Assembly (NCBI GenBank): GCA_024349765.1
Contig: AP026073.1
Location: 6,758,001-6,822,000, forward strand
Source of the DNA: Streptomyces nigrescens
Lineage (GTDB): Bacteria; Actinomycetota; Actinomycetes; Streptomycetales; Streptomycetaceae
Direction of reading: 5' to 3'
Length of the DNA: 64,000 nt
The notes below the pieces were generated by a model that had not been told where the DNA came from, made no database searches, and saw nothing but the letters and a program-made list of their open reading frames with translations. This document shows, in pieces, positions 52,510 through 63,614 of this stretch (its first letter is position 1; every line of letters begins with the position of its first letter). The position numbers and the translations under genes were made by a program.

Positions 52510-52867
52510 GGTCAGCCTTCCTTCCACCTACATGCCTCCTCGACGGGAGATCATCTCCTTCACGCATCCGATAGCACCCACCCCGCTCCGACGGCACCCG
52601 CGGCCGGGGACGGCACACGGCAGCCGTGACCGCACCCGGGCAGCGCCGGGTCCGCGGAAGGACGGGGGAAGTCGCTCGGTGATTGTGACCGGCCGAAGCG
52701 GATCTGGGAAAACCCCGCAGCAAAATTCCTCGCGACGAATCGCTCACAATCCGGGACGATTACGGCGGTTCACGGAGGGTGAGGGGGCCCGGGGGGGGCG
52801 GGTCGGCTCCCCCGCCCGGGCCACGGACCGCCCACCGCCCGCCCGTTGGCCGGCCGCCGCTCGTCCG
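52510..52867. other. Intergenic region with a G8 run and terminator-like hairpin
   Basis: 358 bp between the YqcI-like start and the SCO4848-like stop, both on the minus strand. GGCCCGGG (52786-52793) pairs with CCCGGGCC (52815-52822) around a G8 run and forms the likely terminator of the SCO4848-like gene. The rest shows no gene or repeat; it should hold the YqcI-like promoter. Confidence 0.5.
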
Positions 52868-53119
52868 CTACTTGTCCGCCGCCTCGCGGCGCAGGGCCCG
52901 TACGCCACGGAACCCGATCACGCCGATTGCCGTCCCCAAGAGAAAGGACGTCACGGCCAGCAGCAGATGGACCCAGAAGTACGCCGTCGGGTCGCCGGCG
53001 TCGTTGAAGGCCAGACCGCTCCCGTCCTTGCAGAGGTTTTTGACGAAAGTGATCCAGATGAACCAGCTCCAGACCCCGAAGGCGAGCAGGAACCAGGACA
53101 CGGGGCGAGAGAGCTTCAT
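52868..53119 (-). CDS. SCO4848 family membrane protein
   Basis: 83 residues with two membrane helices: 'VSWFLLAFGVWSWFIWITFV' and 'WVHLLLAVTSFLLGTAIGVI'. Between them is a short outer loop 'KNLCKDGSGLAFNDAGDPTA'. Small membrane proteins of this family lie next to a D-Ala-D-Ala carboxypeptidase gene in Streptomyces (SCO4848/SCO4847 in S. coelicolor), as here. The function is unknown, probably in the cell envelope. ATG at 53119 begins 'MKLSRPVSW'. A longer frame upstream overlaps the divergent gene and is not credible. Confidence 0.85.
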   Translation of the reverse strand: MKLSRPVSWFLLAFGVWSWFIWITFVKNLCKDGSGLAFNDAGDPTAYFWVHLLLAVTSFLLGTAIGVIGFRGVRALRREAADK

Positions 53120-53219
53120 GGGTTCCAGTATGGGCAGCGGCTCCATCCGGCCGTCGGGAGGGGCACTCTTCCGTGGGGTGCTGTCGGCGACCGGGGCGAA
53201 GAGGGGTACGTTCAGCGAC

Positions 53220-54590
53220 GTGCCGACGACCTTCAGTGCTTTCACGGCTTCCGTCCCTGCCCGCCCCTCCACGTCCCCCGGCGCCCCGGACGCTCTTGAG
53301 GCGTCCGGCACGTCCGGTCCGGCCGGCGCCGCCGGAGCATCCCGTACCGCCGGTGCCACCGGGCGCGCGGCGGTGCGTCGCGGCCGGTCGCTGCGTGCCG
53401 CCGCCGCACTGGCCGTCTCCGGGCTGCTGACCTCCCCGCTGCTGGCCGGCACCGCGTACGCCGACCAGAAGGACCCCAAGGCCCCCGCGCCGCCGGCCAA
53501 GATGTCGCAGATCGGCGGGGAGCTGATGGGCGCGCCCGGCGTACACGTGCAGCCGAAGCCCGGTGCGCCGAAGCTGCCGGGGCCGGACGCGCTGACCGCC
53601 CGGTCCTGGATCATCTCGGACGCCGCGTCCGGCAAGGTGCTGGCCGCGAAGAACCCGCACTGGCAGCTGGCGCCGGCCAGCACGTTGAAGATGCTGTTCG
53701 CGGACACCGTCATGCCGAAGTTCCCGAAGAACCAGAAGCACACGGTCAAGCCCGCCGACCTCGCGGGCATGGGCGTGGGCAGCAGCCTGGTCGGGATAAA
53801 GGAGAACCTGACCTACACGGTCCACGACCTGTGGCTCGGGGTGTTCCTGCGCTCCGGGAACGACGCGGTGCACACGCTCTCCGCGATGAACGGCGGGACG
53901 AAGGCCACCGTCACGCAGATGCAGCAGCGCGCGAAGGAACTGAACGCCAACGACACGCACGTCGTCACGCCGGACGGCTACGACGCGCCGGGGCAGGTCT
54001 CCAGCGCGTACGACCTGAGCCTGTTCGCCCGGGCCGGGCTGCAGAACCCCGACTTCCGCGAGTACTGCTCGACCGCGAGCGCCCAGTTCCCCGGGGACAA
54101 GGGCAAGGACGGCAAGCGGGCGACGTTCGGGATCCAGAACACCAACCGCCTGCTGAGCGGGGACTACGACATGAAGCCGTATCCCGGGATCGAGGGCGTG
54201 AAGAACGGCTCGACGACCAACGCCGGGTCGACCTTCACCGGGCTGGCGCAGCGCGGTGACCGCAAGCTGCTGGTCACGGTCATGAACCCGGAGAAGAAGG
54301 TGCACAACGAGGCCTACCGCGAGGCCGCCAAGCTGCTCGACTGGGGTTTCGCGGCGGCCGACAAGGTCGAGCCGGTCGGCCGGCTGGTCGGGCCGCGCAG
54401 CGAGGACGACGGCACCGGCGCGGTGGCCGCCCAGGGCAAGCGCCACAAGGGCGGGCACGGCAGCACCCAGGCGGCGCTGGACAGCACCGGCTCGGGCGGC
54501 ACCTGGACCGCGGTGGGGATCACCGGCGGTGCGGTGGTGGTGCTCGGCGCGGTGGCGCTGCTGGTACGCCGGCGCCGCGCCGCGAAGTGA
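53220..54590 (+). CDS. D-alanyl-D-alanine carboxypeptidase (S11), membrane anchored
   Basis: 456 residues from a GTG at 53220, 7 nt behind a TACGTT -10 (leaderless). A ~60-residue Ala/Pro/Ser-rich cytoplasmic tail precedes the signal/anchor 'LRAAAALAVSGLLTSPLLAG'. Penicillin-binding motifs: 'ASTLKML' (SxxK), 'RSGNDAVH' (SxN) and 'VKNGSTTNAGSTF' at the KTG position, which reads Lys-Asn-Gly. A C-terminal membrane helix ('VGITGGAVVVLGAVALLVRR') completes the DacA-like topology. It trims stem-peptide D-Ala. The S. coelicolor counterpart SCO4847 has been linked to wall glycopolymer traits, which fits the cluster at 16-24 kb. Confidence 0.87.
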   Translation: MPTTFSAFTASVPARPSTSPGAPDALEASGTSGPAGAAGASRTAGATGRAAVRRGRSLRAAAALAVSGLLTSPLLAGTAYADQKDPKAPAPPAKMSQIGGELMGAPGVHVQPKPGAPKLPGPDALTARSWIISDAASGKVLAAKNPHWQLAPASTLKMLFADTVMPKFPKNQKHTVKPADLAGMGVGSSLVGIKENLTYTVHDLWLGVFLRSGNDAVHTLSAMNGGTKATVTQMQQRAKELNANDTHVVTPDGYDAPGQVSSAYDLSLFARAGLQNPDFREYCSTASAQFPGDKGKDGKRATFGIQNTNRLLSGDYDMKPYPGIEGVKNGSTTNAGSTFTGLAQRGDRKLLVTVMNPEKKVHNEAYREAAKLLDWGFAAADKVEPVGRLVGPRSEDDGTGAVAAQGKRHKGGHGSTQAALDSTGSGGTWTAVGITGGAVVVLGAVALLVRRRRAAK

Positions 54591-54591
54591 G

Positions 54592-54661
54592 CCGGGCGGC
54601 GGCCGCGCGGGACGGCGGGTGAACTGAACCGGGCGGCGGCCGCAAGGGACGGCGGGTGAAG
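54592..54661. repeat. ~33-bp direct repeat in the convergent spacer
   Basis: CCGGGCGGCGGCCGC(gc/aa)GGGACGGCGGGTGAA occurs at 54592 and again at 54629 (37-bp period) between the carboxypeptidase stop and the terminator hairpin. Non-coding. Confidence 0.75.
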
Positions 54662-54673
54662 CGGGGGCGGGGG

Positions 54674-55591
<918 letters not shown>

Positions 55592-55730
55592 GGCGCTCCC
55601 CTCGTACGGCAGTCGGTCGCCCCGGTGATCCGGAACCCTAGGGTCCGACTACCCCGTAACGGCCTCCGGACATCCGGCCGGCGGCCGCCTCACACCAAGG
55701 GGACGGCCGGCGGCGGCCCGTGCGCCGGGG

Positions 55731-56315
55731 TCAGCAGGAAGGGGCCGGGGGGCGGGAGAGGTCGGCGGCCTGGCGGGGGACGGCGGGGGTCTGCGGGCCG
55801 AAGGGGTACTCGCGCTCCAGGCGCCAGACGGCGTCCGCGCCCTGCTGGTAGAGCGCGAACCCGGCGATCGTCCAGGTCGCGGAGAAGTCCGCGAGCTCGG
55901 CCCGGGCGCGGTCCATGGCGTCATCGGCGATGCCGTGCGCGACCGTCACGTGCGGGTGGTACGGGAACTGCAGGTCACGGGCGCACGGGCCGGAGGGGAC
56001 GCGGACCCGGGCCTGGAGGGCGGTGCAGCCGGCCGCGCCCTCGGTGACCTTCACGAAGACGACCGGGGAGAGCGGGCGGAAGGTGTCGGTGCCCTCCAGC
56101 CGGAGCGGGAAGGGGCGGGAGGAGGCCGCGACGCCGGCCAGATGGCGCTCGATGGCGGGCAGCGCGTCGGCCTGGACCTCCGTGGGCGGGAGGAGGGTGA
56201 TGTGGGTGGGGATGCCGTGTGCGGCGGGGTCCCCGAAGCTCGCGCGCTTCCGCTGGAGGAAGCTGCCGTACGGCTCCGGGACCGCGATCGAAACGCCCAG
56301 CGTTACGGTCCCCAC
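55731..56315 (-). CDS. 2'-5' RNA ligase / 2H phosphoesterase family protein
   Basis: 194 residues with the two His-x-Thr signatures of the 2H superfamily: 'GIPTHITLLPPTEV' and 'YHPHVTVAHGIADD'. This is the LigT/ThpR type, which in vitro hydrolyses 2',3'-cyclic phosphates or ligates 2'-5'; the physiological role in Streptomyces is unknown. The C-terminal ~25 residues are Pro/Gln-rich. It lies downstream of trpS on the same strand with a ~185-bp gap, so co-transcription is possible. Confidence 0.85.
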   Translation of the reverse strand: MGTVTLGVSIAVPEPYGSFLQRKRASFGDPAAHGIPTHITLLPPTEVQADALPAIERHLAGVAASSRPFPLRLEGTDTFRPLSPVVFVKVTEGAAGCTALQARVRVPSGPCARDLQFPYHPHVTVAHGIADDAMDRARAELADFSATWTIAGFALYQQGADAVWRLEREYPFGPQTPAVPRQAADLSRPPAPSC

Positions 56316-56499
56316 TGGCTTCTCCCTCCTGACGTGTGTGCGGCGCGCTCGCGCACCCTCTTAGTGTGCCGGGTGCGCACCCCCGACGGGGAGCGTCCCC
56401 GGCCCTCGGACGGCCGGGCCGTTGTGCCCCCGTGAGTGGAGGCGGCGGCCCTGGCGGGGTCCGCGCGGCCGGCCGGGGCGGGCCGCGCGGACCGTTCCG

Positions 56500-59101
<2,602 letters not shown>

Positions 59102-59144
59102 GGCGTCCTCCGGGGCGGTCGATCGGTGGTCCGGTCGTGGTCCC

Positions 59145-59230
59145 GGGGTGCCCAGGCGGGGCGACACCTCGTGGCGGTGGCCACGCAGCGCTCCCTCGGG
59201 GTCGTTTCCCCGTACGCCAGTCGCGATGCG
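59145..59230 (-). ncRNA. ZMP/ZTP (pfl) riboswitch upstream of glyA
   Basis: Read on the minus strand, the leader contains CGCGACTGGCG (59225-59215), then a GGGGAAACGACCCC hairpin (about 59210-59197), then GGGAGCG (about 59195-59189), and finally CCGCCTGGGCA (59159-59149). The pfl consensus is a P1 helix with CGACUGGCG, a GGGAGC-type junction, and a downstream CCGCCUGGGCA hairpin loop forming a pseudoknot; all three blocks are present in order. The gene controlled, glyA, is one of the commonest targets of this RNA. The glyA ribosome-binding site lies about 45 bp below, so translational control is plausible. Confidence 0.85.
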
Positions 59231-59238
59231 CACCGCCG

Positions 59239-59244
59239 AGTCTA
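59239..59244 (-). promoter_or_regulatory. Probable glyA -10 element
   Basis: TAGACT on the minus strand at 59244-59239, about 10-15 bp upstream of the first riboswitch helix, where the transcript should start. The -35 region is G/C-rich and not clear. Confidence 0.5.
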
Positions 59245-59501
59245 GACGGCCGCGCGCGGCCCGGTGCCGGGAACACCCGTTCCGTCCCACCGCGCGGCGC
59301 CGGGAACGCCGCACGGCCCAGTGCCGGGAACGCCCCTCGGCCCGGTGCCGGCACTGTCCGGCCGCCCCGGCCACCCCGGCCGCCCCGGCCACCCCGGCCG
59401 CCCCGGCGCCTTCCGGACGAACGACCCGAGGAGCAATATAGAGGGGCATATGGGGTACCTCACTCCATGCGCCCCGTACGGTCTACCGGAACGGAGTCAC
59501 G
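59245..59501. repeat. Divergent spacer with G/C-rich tandem repeats
   Basis: Between the glyA promoter and rocD. Imperfect GTGCCGGGAAC-containing units (about 59262-59350) are followed by a clean 18-bp repeat CCGGCCGCCCCGGCCACC in 2.8 copies (59358-59407). The final ~90 bp before rocD are A+T-richer (for example CAATATAGAGGGGCATATG around 59433) and should hold the rocD promoter. Confidence 0.7.
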
Positions 59502-60719
59502 GTGACGTCCACGGAACCCGGCGTCGCAGCCGCCCTCGCCGCCGCCGAAGCCCACAGCGCGCACAACTACCACCCGCTCCCCGTGGTCGTGGCGACCGCC
59601 GAGGGTGCCTGGATGACGGATGTGACGGGCCGGCGCTACCTGGACATGCTCGCCGGGTACTCCGCGCTGAACTTCGGGCACGGCCACCCGCGGCTGCTGG
59701 CCGCCGCCCGGGCCCAGCTGGAACGGGTCACCCTCACCTCCCGCGCCTTCCACCACGACCGGTTCGCCGACTTCTGCGCCCAGCTGGCCGAGCTGTGCGG
59801 GATGGAACTGGTGCTGCCGATGAACACCGGCGCCGAGGCCGTGGAGACCGCGCTGAAGACCGCCCGCAAATGGGGCTACCAGGTCAAGGGCGTCCCGGAC
59901 GGCCGGGCGAAGATCGTCGTCGCGGAGGGCAACTTCCACGGCCGGACCACCACCATCGTCTCGTTCTCCACCGACCCCGAGGCCCGCGCCGGCTTCGGCC
60001 CGTACACCCCCGGTTTCGAGGTCGTCCCCTACGGCGACCTGGCCGCGATGGAGGCGGCGCTCGACGACCGGACCGTCGCGGTCCTGCTGGAGCCGATCCA
60101 GGGCGAGGCGGGCGTACGGGTGCCGCCGCCCGGCTATCTGGCGGGCGTACGGGAGCTGACCCGGCGGCGGAACGTGCTGTTCGTCGCCGACGAGATCCAG
60201 TCCGGGCTGGGCCGCACGGGCCGGACCTTCGCCTGTGAGCACGAGGGCGTGGTGCCGGACGTGTACGTGCTCGGCAAGGCGCTGGGCGGCGGGGTGGTGC
60301 CGGTGTCGGCGGTGGTGTCCTCGCGCGAGGTGCTGGGCGTCTTCGCGCCGGGGGAGCACGGCTCGACGTTCGGCGGGAACCCGCTCGCCTGCGCGGTCGC
60401 GCTGGAGGTCATCGCGATGCTGCGGACCGGCGAATACCAGCAGCGGGCAACGGAGTTGGGCGAGCACCTGCACAGCGAGCTGGGGCTGCTGGTGGGCGGC
60501 GGGACGGTGGACGCGGTGCGCGGCCGCGGACTGTGGGCCGGCGTGGACGTCAACCCGTCCCGCGGCACCGGGCGCGCGGTCTCCGAGCAGCTGATGACGC
60601 GTGGCGTCCTGGTCAAGGACACCCACGGCGCGACGATCCGGCTCGCGCCGCCCCTGATGATCAGCAAGGAGGACCTGGACTGGGGGCTGGAACGGCTGAG
60701 GGACGTCCTGGAGGCGTGA
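59502..60719 (+). CDS. rocD: Ornithine--oxo-acid transaminase
   Basis: PLP aminotransferase converting ornithine plus 2-oxoglutarate to glutamate semialdehyde, in arginine/ornithine catabolism or proline synthesis. 405 residues. 'YLDMLAGYSALNFGHGHPRL' and 'NTGAEAVETALKTARKWGYQ' are class III signatures; 'FVADEIQSGLGRTG' carries the PLP Asp, and 'LGKALGGGVVPVSAVV' the Schiff-base Lys. 'HGSTFGGNPLACAVALEV' follows. The GTG at 59502 has GGAG upstream. The residue pattern favours ornithine over other omega-amino donors, though this rests on family resemblance. Confidence 0.9.
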   Translation: MTSTEPGVAAALAAAEAHSAHNYHPLPVVVATAEGAWMTDVTGRRYLDMLAGYSALNFGHGHPRLLAAARAQLERVTLTSRAFHHDRFADFCAQLAELCGMELVLPMNTGAEAVETALKTARKWGYQVKGVPDGRAKIVVAEGNFHGRTTTIVSFSTDPEARAGFGPYTPGFEVVPYGDLAAMEAALDDRTVAVLLEPIQGEAGVRVPPPGYLAGVRELTRRRNVLFVADEIQSGLGRTGRTFACEHEGVVPDVYVLGKALGGGVVPVSAVVSSREVLGVFAPGEHGSTFGGNPLACAVALEVIAMLRTGEYQQRATELGEHLHSELGLLVGGGTVDAVRGRGLWAGVDVNPSRGTGRAVSEQLMTRGVLVKDTHGATIRLAPPLMISKEDLDWGLERLRDVLEA

Positions 60720-60917
60720 GAAGCGGGCGTGGGGGCGGCGCGCCGGGGACGTGCGGGGGCGACGGACGTGCAGCGGGCGGCCGGCGGCGGGTGCGAGGCC
60801 CTGGCCGCCCGCTGCGCCAGCCCCGTACCGCGTACGCGTCCCGCCCGGGTCCCGCAGGTCCCCCGGGGCCGCCCGCGTCAGCCCGCGTCAGCCCGCGTCA
60901 GCTCGCGTCAGCTCGCG

Positions 60918-62108
60918 TCAGCGGATCACGTGCGGGAGGAAACGGGCGTACTCGTCCGTGACCGGTCCCGCCGACTCGCGGATGCCGAGGCCGGCCGCCT
61001 CGTCCTCGACGACCCAGGCACCCAGCACCACCCGGTTGCCGTCGAAGTCCGGCAGCGGCGCCAACTCCTGGTAGCAGCACGGGTCGTCGGGCCCGCGCGG
61101 CGCCGGCTCGTCGCCCGGCCGGTGCAGGGTGACGCCGGCGCCCTCCCGGCCCAGCAGCGGCTTGGCCGCGTAGCCGCGGGTGTGCGCCAGCTCGCGCGGC
61201 CCGTCCAGGTAGGCGGGCAGCAGGTTCGGGTGGCCGGGGTAGAGCTCCCACAGGATCGCCAGCAGCGCCTTGTTGGAGAGCAGCATCTTCCAGGCGGGTT
61301 CGATCCAGAGGGTGGAGCCGGTGCCGCCGCCGTTGTCGAGGGTGTCCAGGACGTGCGGGCCGAAGTCGTCGGTGGCCAGCCACTCCCACGGGTAGAGCTT
61401 GAAGCAGGCCCGCACGAAGCGCAGCCGCTGGTCGACGAAGCGGCCCGAGAGCCGGTCCCAGCCGATCTCCTCCACGGGGATGCTGACGGTCGCGAGGCCC
61501 GCCTGCTGGGCCGTCTCCTCCAGGTAGGCGACGGTCATCAGGTCCTCGCCGAGCTCGTCGCCCGCGGAGTGCGCGAAGTGCACCGGGGCGCCGGGCGGCA
61601 GCAGCGGGGCCTGCCGCTTCCAGGCCGCGACCAGCCGCTCGTGCAGCGAGTTCCACTGGTCGGCGCCGGGGAAGCGCTCCTCCATCCAGAACCACTGGGG
61701 GCTGGCGGCCTCGACCAGTGAGGTCGGCGTGTCGGCGTTGTACTCCAGCATCTTGGCCGGGCCGGTGCCGTCGTAGTGCAGGTCGAACCGCCCGTAGAGG
61801 GAGGGGAGTTCGGCGCGCCGGCGCCAGGACTCGGCGACCAGCGCGGCCAGGCGGGGATCGGTGATCCCGAGGTCGGCGAAGCGGTCGTGGGCGACGATGT
61901 GCTCGGCGGCGGCCAGGCACATGCCGTGCAGCTCCTCGACGACCTCCTCCAGCGCCTCGACCTCCGGGAGGGTGAAGGAGTAGTACGCGCTCTCGTCCCA
62001 GTAGGGGCGCAGCGAGTCGTCCGGGTAGCGGGTGAGCGGGTAGATCAGGCCCTGCGCCTCGACGGTCTGCTGCCAGCCGGGGCGGGGCTCGATGGTGTGG
62101 CGTTCCAT
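60918..62108 (-). CDS. Glutathionylspermidine synthase-like ATP-grasp amide ligase (YgiC type)
   Basis: 396 residues of the GSP_synth fold. N-terminal 'GLIYPLTRYPDDSLRPYWDE' and 'LPSLYGRFDLHYDGTGPAKM' lead to 'LEYNADTPTSLVEAASPQWF' and 'IEPAWKMLLSNKALLAILWE' with 'KPLLGREGAGVTLH' in the ATP-grasp part. Only the synthetase domain is present; the CHAP amidase of E. coli Gss is missing, as in YgiC/YjfC. Streptomyces use mycothiol rather than glutathione, so the true substrate is likely a different peptide or amine. The ATG at 62108 is 17 bp from the upstream lipoprotein gene, which resembles its usual partner. Confidence 0.85.
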   Translation of the reverse strand: MERHTIEPRPGWQQTVEAQGLIYPLTRYPDDSLRPYWDESAYYSFTLPEVEALEEVVEELHGMCLAAAEHIVAHDRFADLGITDPRLAALVAESWRRRAELPSLYGRFDLHYDGTGPAKMLEYNADTPTSLVEAASPQWFWMEERFPGADQWNSLHERLVAAWKRQAPLLPPGAPVHFAHSAGDELGEDLMTVAYLEETAQQAGLATVSIPVEEIGWDRLSGRFVDQRLRFVRACFKLYPWEWLATDDFGPHVLDTLDNGGGTGSTLWIEPAWKMLLSNKALLAILWELYPGHPNLLPAYLDGPRELAHTRGYAAKPLLGREGAGVTLHRPGDEPAPRGPDDPCCYQELAPLPDFDGNRVVLGAWVVEDEAAGLGIRESAGPVTDEYARFLPHVIR

Positions 62109-62125
62109 GGCCGTACGGTGTCCGT

Positions 62126-62521
62126 TCAGCCGCCGAAGGAGCCGTGCCCGCCGTGCGAGCCGGAGCAGCCGAAGCCGCCGCGGTTGACGGCCGTGGTCCG
62201 GCTGAAGGTGCCGTTGTCGGCGTACTTGCCGCCGCCGCTGTCCGGGTCGTAGTACCACTGGGCGTCGGCCGGGCGCTTGCCGCGGCCCGACGTACCGGAT
62301 CCGGCGCCGCCGGTCCCCGAGCCGCCGGTGGACGAGCCGCCGCCCGCCGAGCAGTTCTTGGCGTCGACGACGCGGTAGCCCTTGACGACGTCGTAGCTGT
62401 TGCGGTCCACGCAGCGCTTGTCCGGGTCCGAGCCGCAGGACGTCAGGGCGGCGGCCAGGGCGCCCATACCGCCCAGGATCACCGTGCTCGACCGCAGTCG
62501 GCGGCGTGCTTTCTCGGCCAT
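62126..62521 (-). CDS. Small Gly/Ser-rich lipoprotein, YgiB-like partner of the YgiC-type ligase
   Basis: 131 residues. A basic N-terminus and hydrophobic stretch end at a lipobox-like 'AAALTSCGSDPDKRCVD'. The mature part has Cys residues ('RCVDRNSYDVV', 'DAKNCSAGG'), a Gly/Ser/Thr-rich spacer, an acidic 'WYYDPDSGGGKYADNGTFSR' and a C-terminus 'GGFGCSGSHGGHGSFGG'. The layout and the immediate position before a YgiC-like gene parallel the E. coli ygiB-ygiC pair. The function is unknown. The two genes are an operon with a 17-bp gap. Confidence 0.78.
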   Translation of the reverse strand: MAEKARRRLRSSTVILGGMGALAAALTSCGSDPDKRCVDRNSYDVVKGYRVVDAKNCSAGGGSSTGGSGTGGAGSGTSGRGKRPADAQWYYDPDSGGGKYADNGTFSRTTAVNRGGFGCSGSHGGHGSFGG

Positions 62522-62673
62522 TTTCCGTCTCCCCCGTGATCCCCCGTGGACGGACTCGGGTGAGCGCGTCGACGGGAACGAACTTGGTGTGCGCCCGTCA
62601 GCCTAGAAGGGGCCCGCCCGCTGTCCGGGAGGGCCCCCGTCCGGTTCCCGGCTTGGCCCCCTACAGTCGCTTC

Positions 62674-63546
62674 ATGCTCCTTGGGATGGTCTGTGCCCTC
62701 GCCTCCGCGGTGTGCTTCGGCACCGCCTCCGTCTTCCAGGCCGTCGCCGCGCGCTCCACCGCGCCGGGTACGGACTCCGGCGTCGATCCGCGGCTGCTGC
62801 TGCGGGTGCTCGGGCAGTGGCGGTATCTGGCCGGTCTGGCCCTGGACGGGCTGGGCTTCGTGCTGGAGCTGGTCGCGCTGCGGGCGCTGCCGATCTACAC
62901 GGTCGGGGCGGCGCTCGCGGCGACCCTCGCGGTGACGGCCGTGGTCGCCGCGCCGGTGCTGCACACCCGGCTGCGCCCCGGCGAGTGGGCCGCGGTGGCG
63001 GTGGTCTGCGGCGGGCTGGCGATGCTGGCGCTGGCCTCCGGCGAGGAGGGCCATCTGCGGGGCACCCCGGGCCTGCGGATCGCGACGCTGGTGTTCGCGG
63101 TGGCGCTGCTGCCGGCCGGCGCGCTGGCGGGGCGGCTGCCGGAACGGTCCCGGGCCGCGGCGCTCGGCCTGGGCGCCGGTTTCGGCTTCGGCGTGGTGGA
63201 GGTCGCGGTCCGCCTGCTGGACGACTTCGCGCCGCTCGCCCTGCTCACCAACCCCGCCGCGTACGCCCTGCTGATCGGCGGCGGCGCGGCGTTCCTGCTG
63301 CTGACCACCGCCTTCCAGCGCGGCTCGGTGACCACCGCCACCGCGGGCATGGTGATCGGCGAGACCATCGGCCCGGCCCTGGTCGGCGTCGCCTGGCTCG
63401 GCGACCGCACCCGCGAGGGCCTGGCCCCGCTGGCGGTACTGGGTTTCGCCCTGGCCATCACCGGCGCACTCCTCCTGACCCGCTTCGGGGAGGCACCGGC
63501 GGAACGGGAACAGACCCCGGACGCGGTGCCGGCGGTCGACGGGTAG
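62674..63546 (+). CDS. EamA/DMT-type integral membrane transporter
   Basis: 290 residues, about ten membrane helices, starting 'MLLGMVCALASAVCFGTASV' with no signal peptide. 'LAGLALDGLGFVLELVALRA' and 'LPIYTVGAALAATLAVTAVV' are typical of the DMT superfamily, and the second half repeats this layout ('GMVIGETIGPALVGVAWLGD'). The substrate is unknown. The ATG at 62674 is 6 nt behind a TACAGT -10, so the transcript is probably leaderless. It is divergent from the lipoprotein/ligase operon. Confidence 0.85.
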   Translation: MLLGMVCALASAVCFGTASVFQAVAARSTAPGTDSGVDPRLLLRVLGQWRYLAGLALDGLGFVLELVALRALPIYTVGAALAATLAVTAVVAAPVLHTRLRPGEWAAVAVVCGGLAMLALASGEEGHLRGTPGLRIATLVFAVALLPAGALAGRLPERSRAAALGLGAGFGFGVVEVAVRLLDDFAPLALLTNPAAYALLIGGGAAFLLLTTAFQRGSVTTATAGMVIGETIGPALVGVAWLGDRTREGLAPLAVLGFALAITGALLLTRFGEAPAEREQTPDAVPAVDG

Positions 63547-63614
63547 GGCGCCACAACCGCGGCGTGCCTAGGGTGAGTTCACCGCCTCCGCTCCGCTCGA
63601 AGGATGACGCACCC

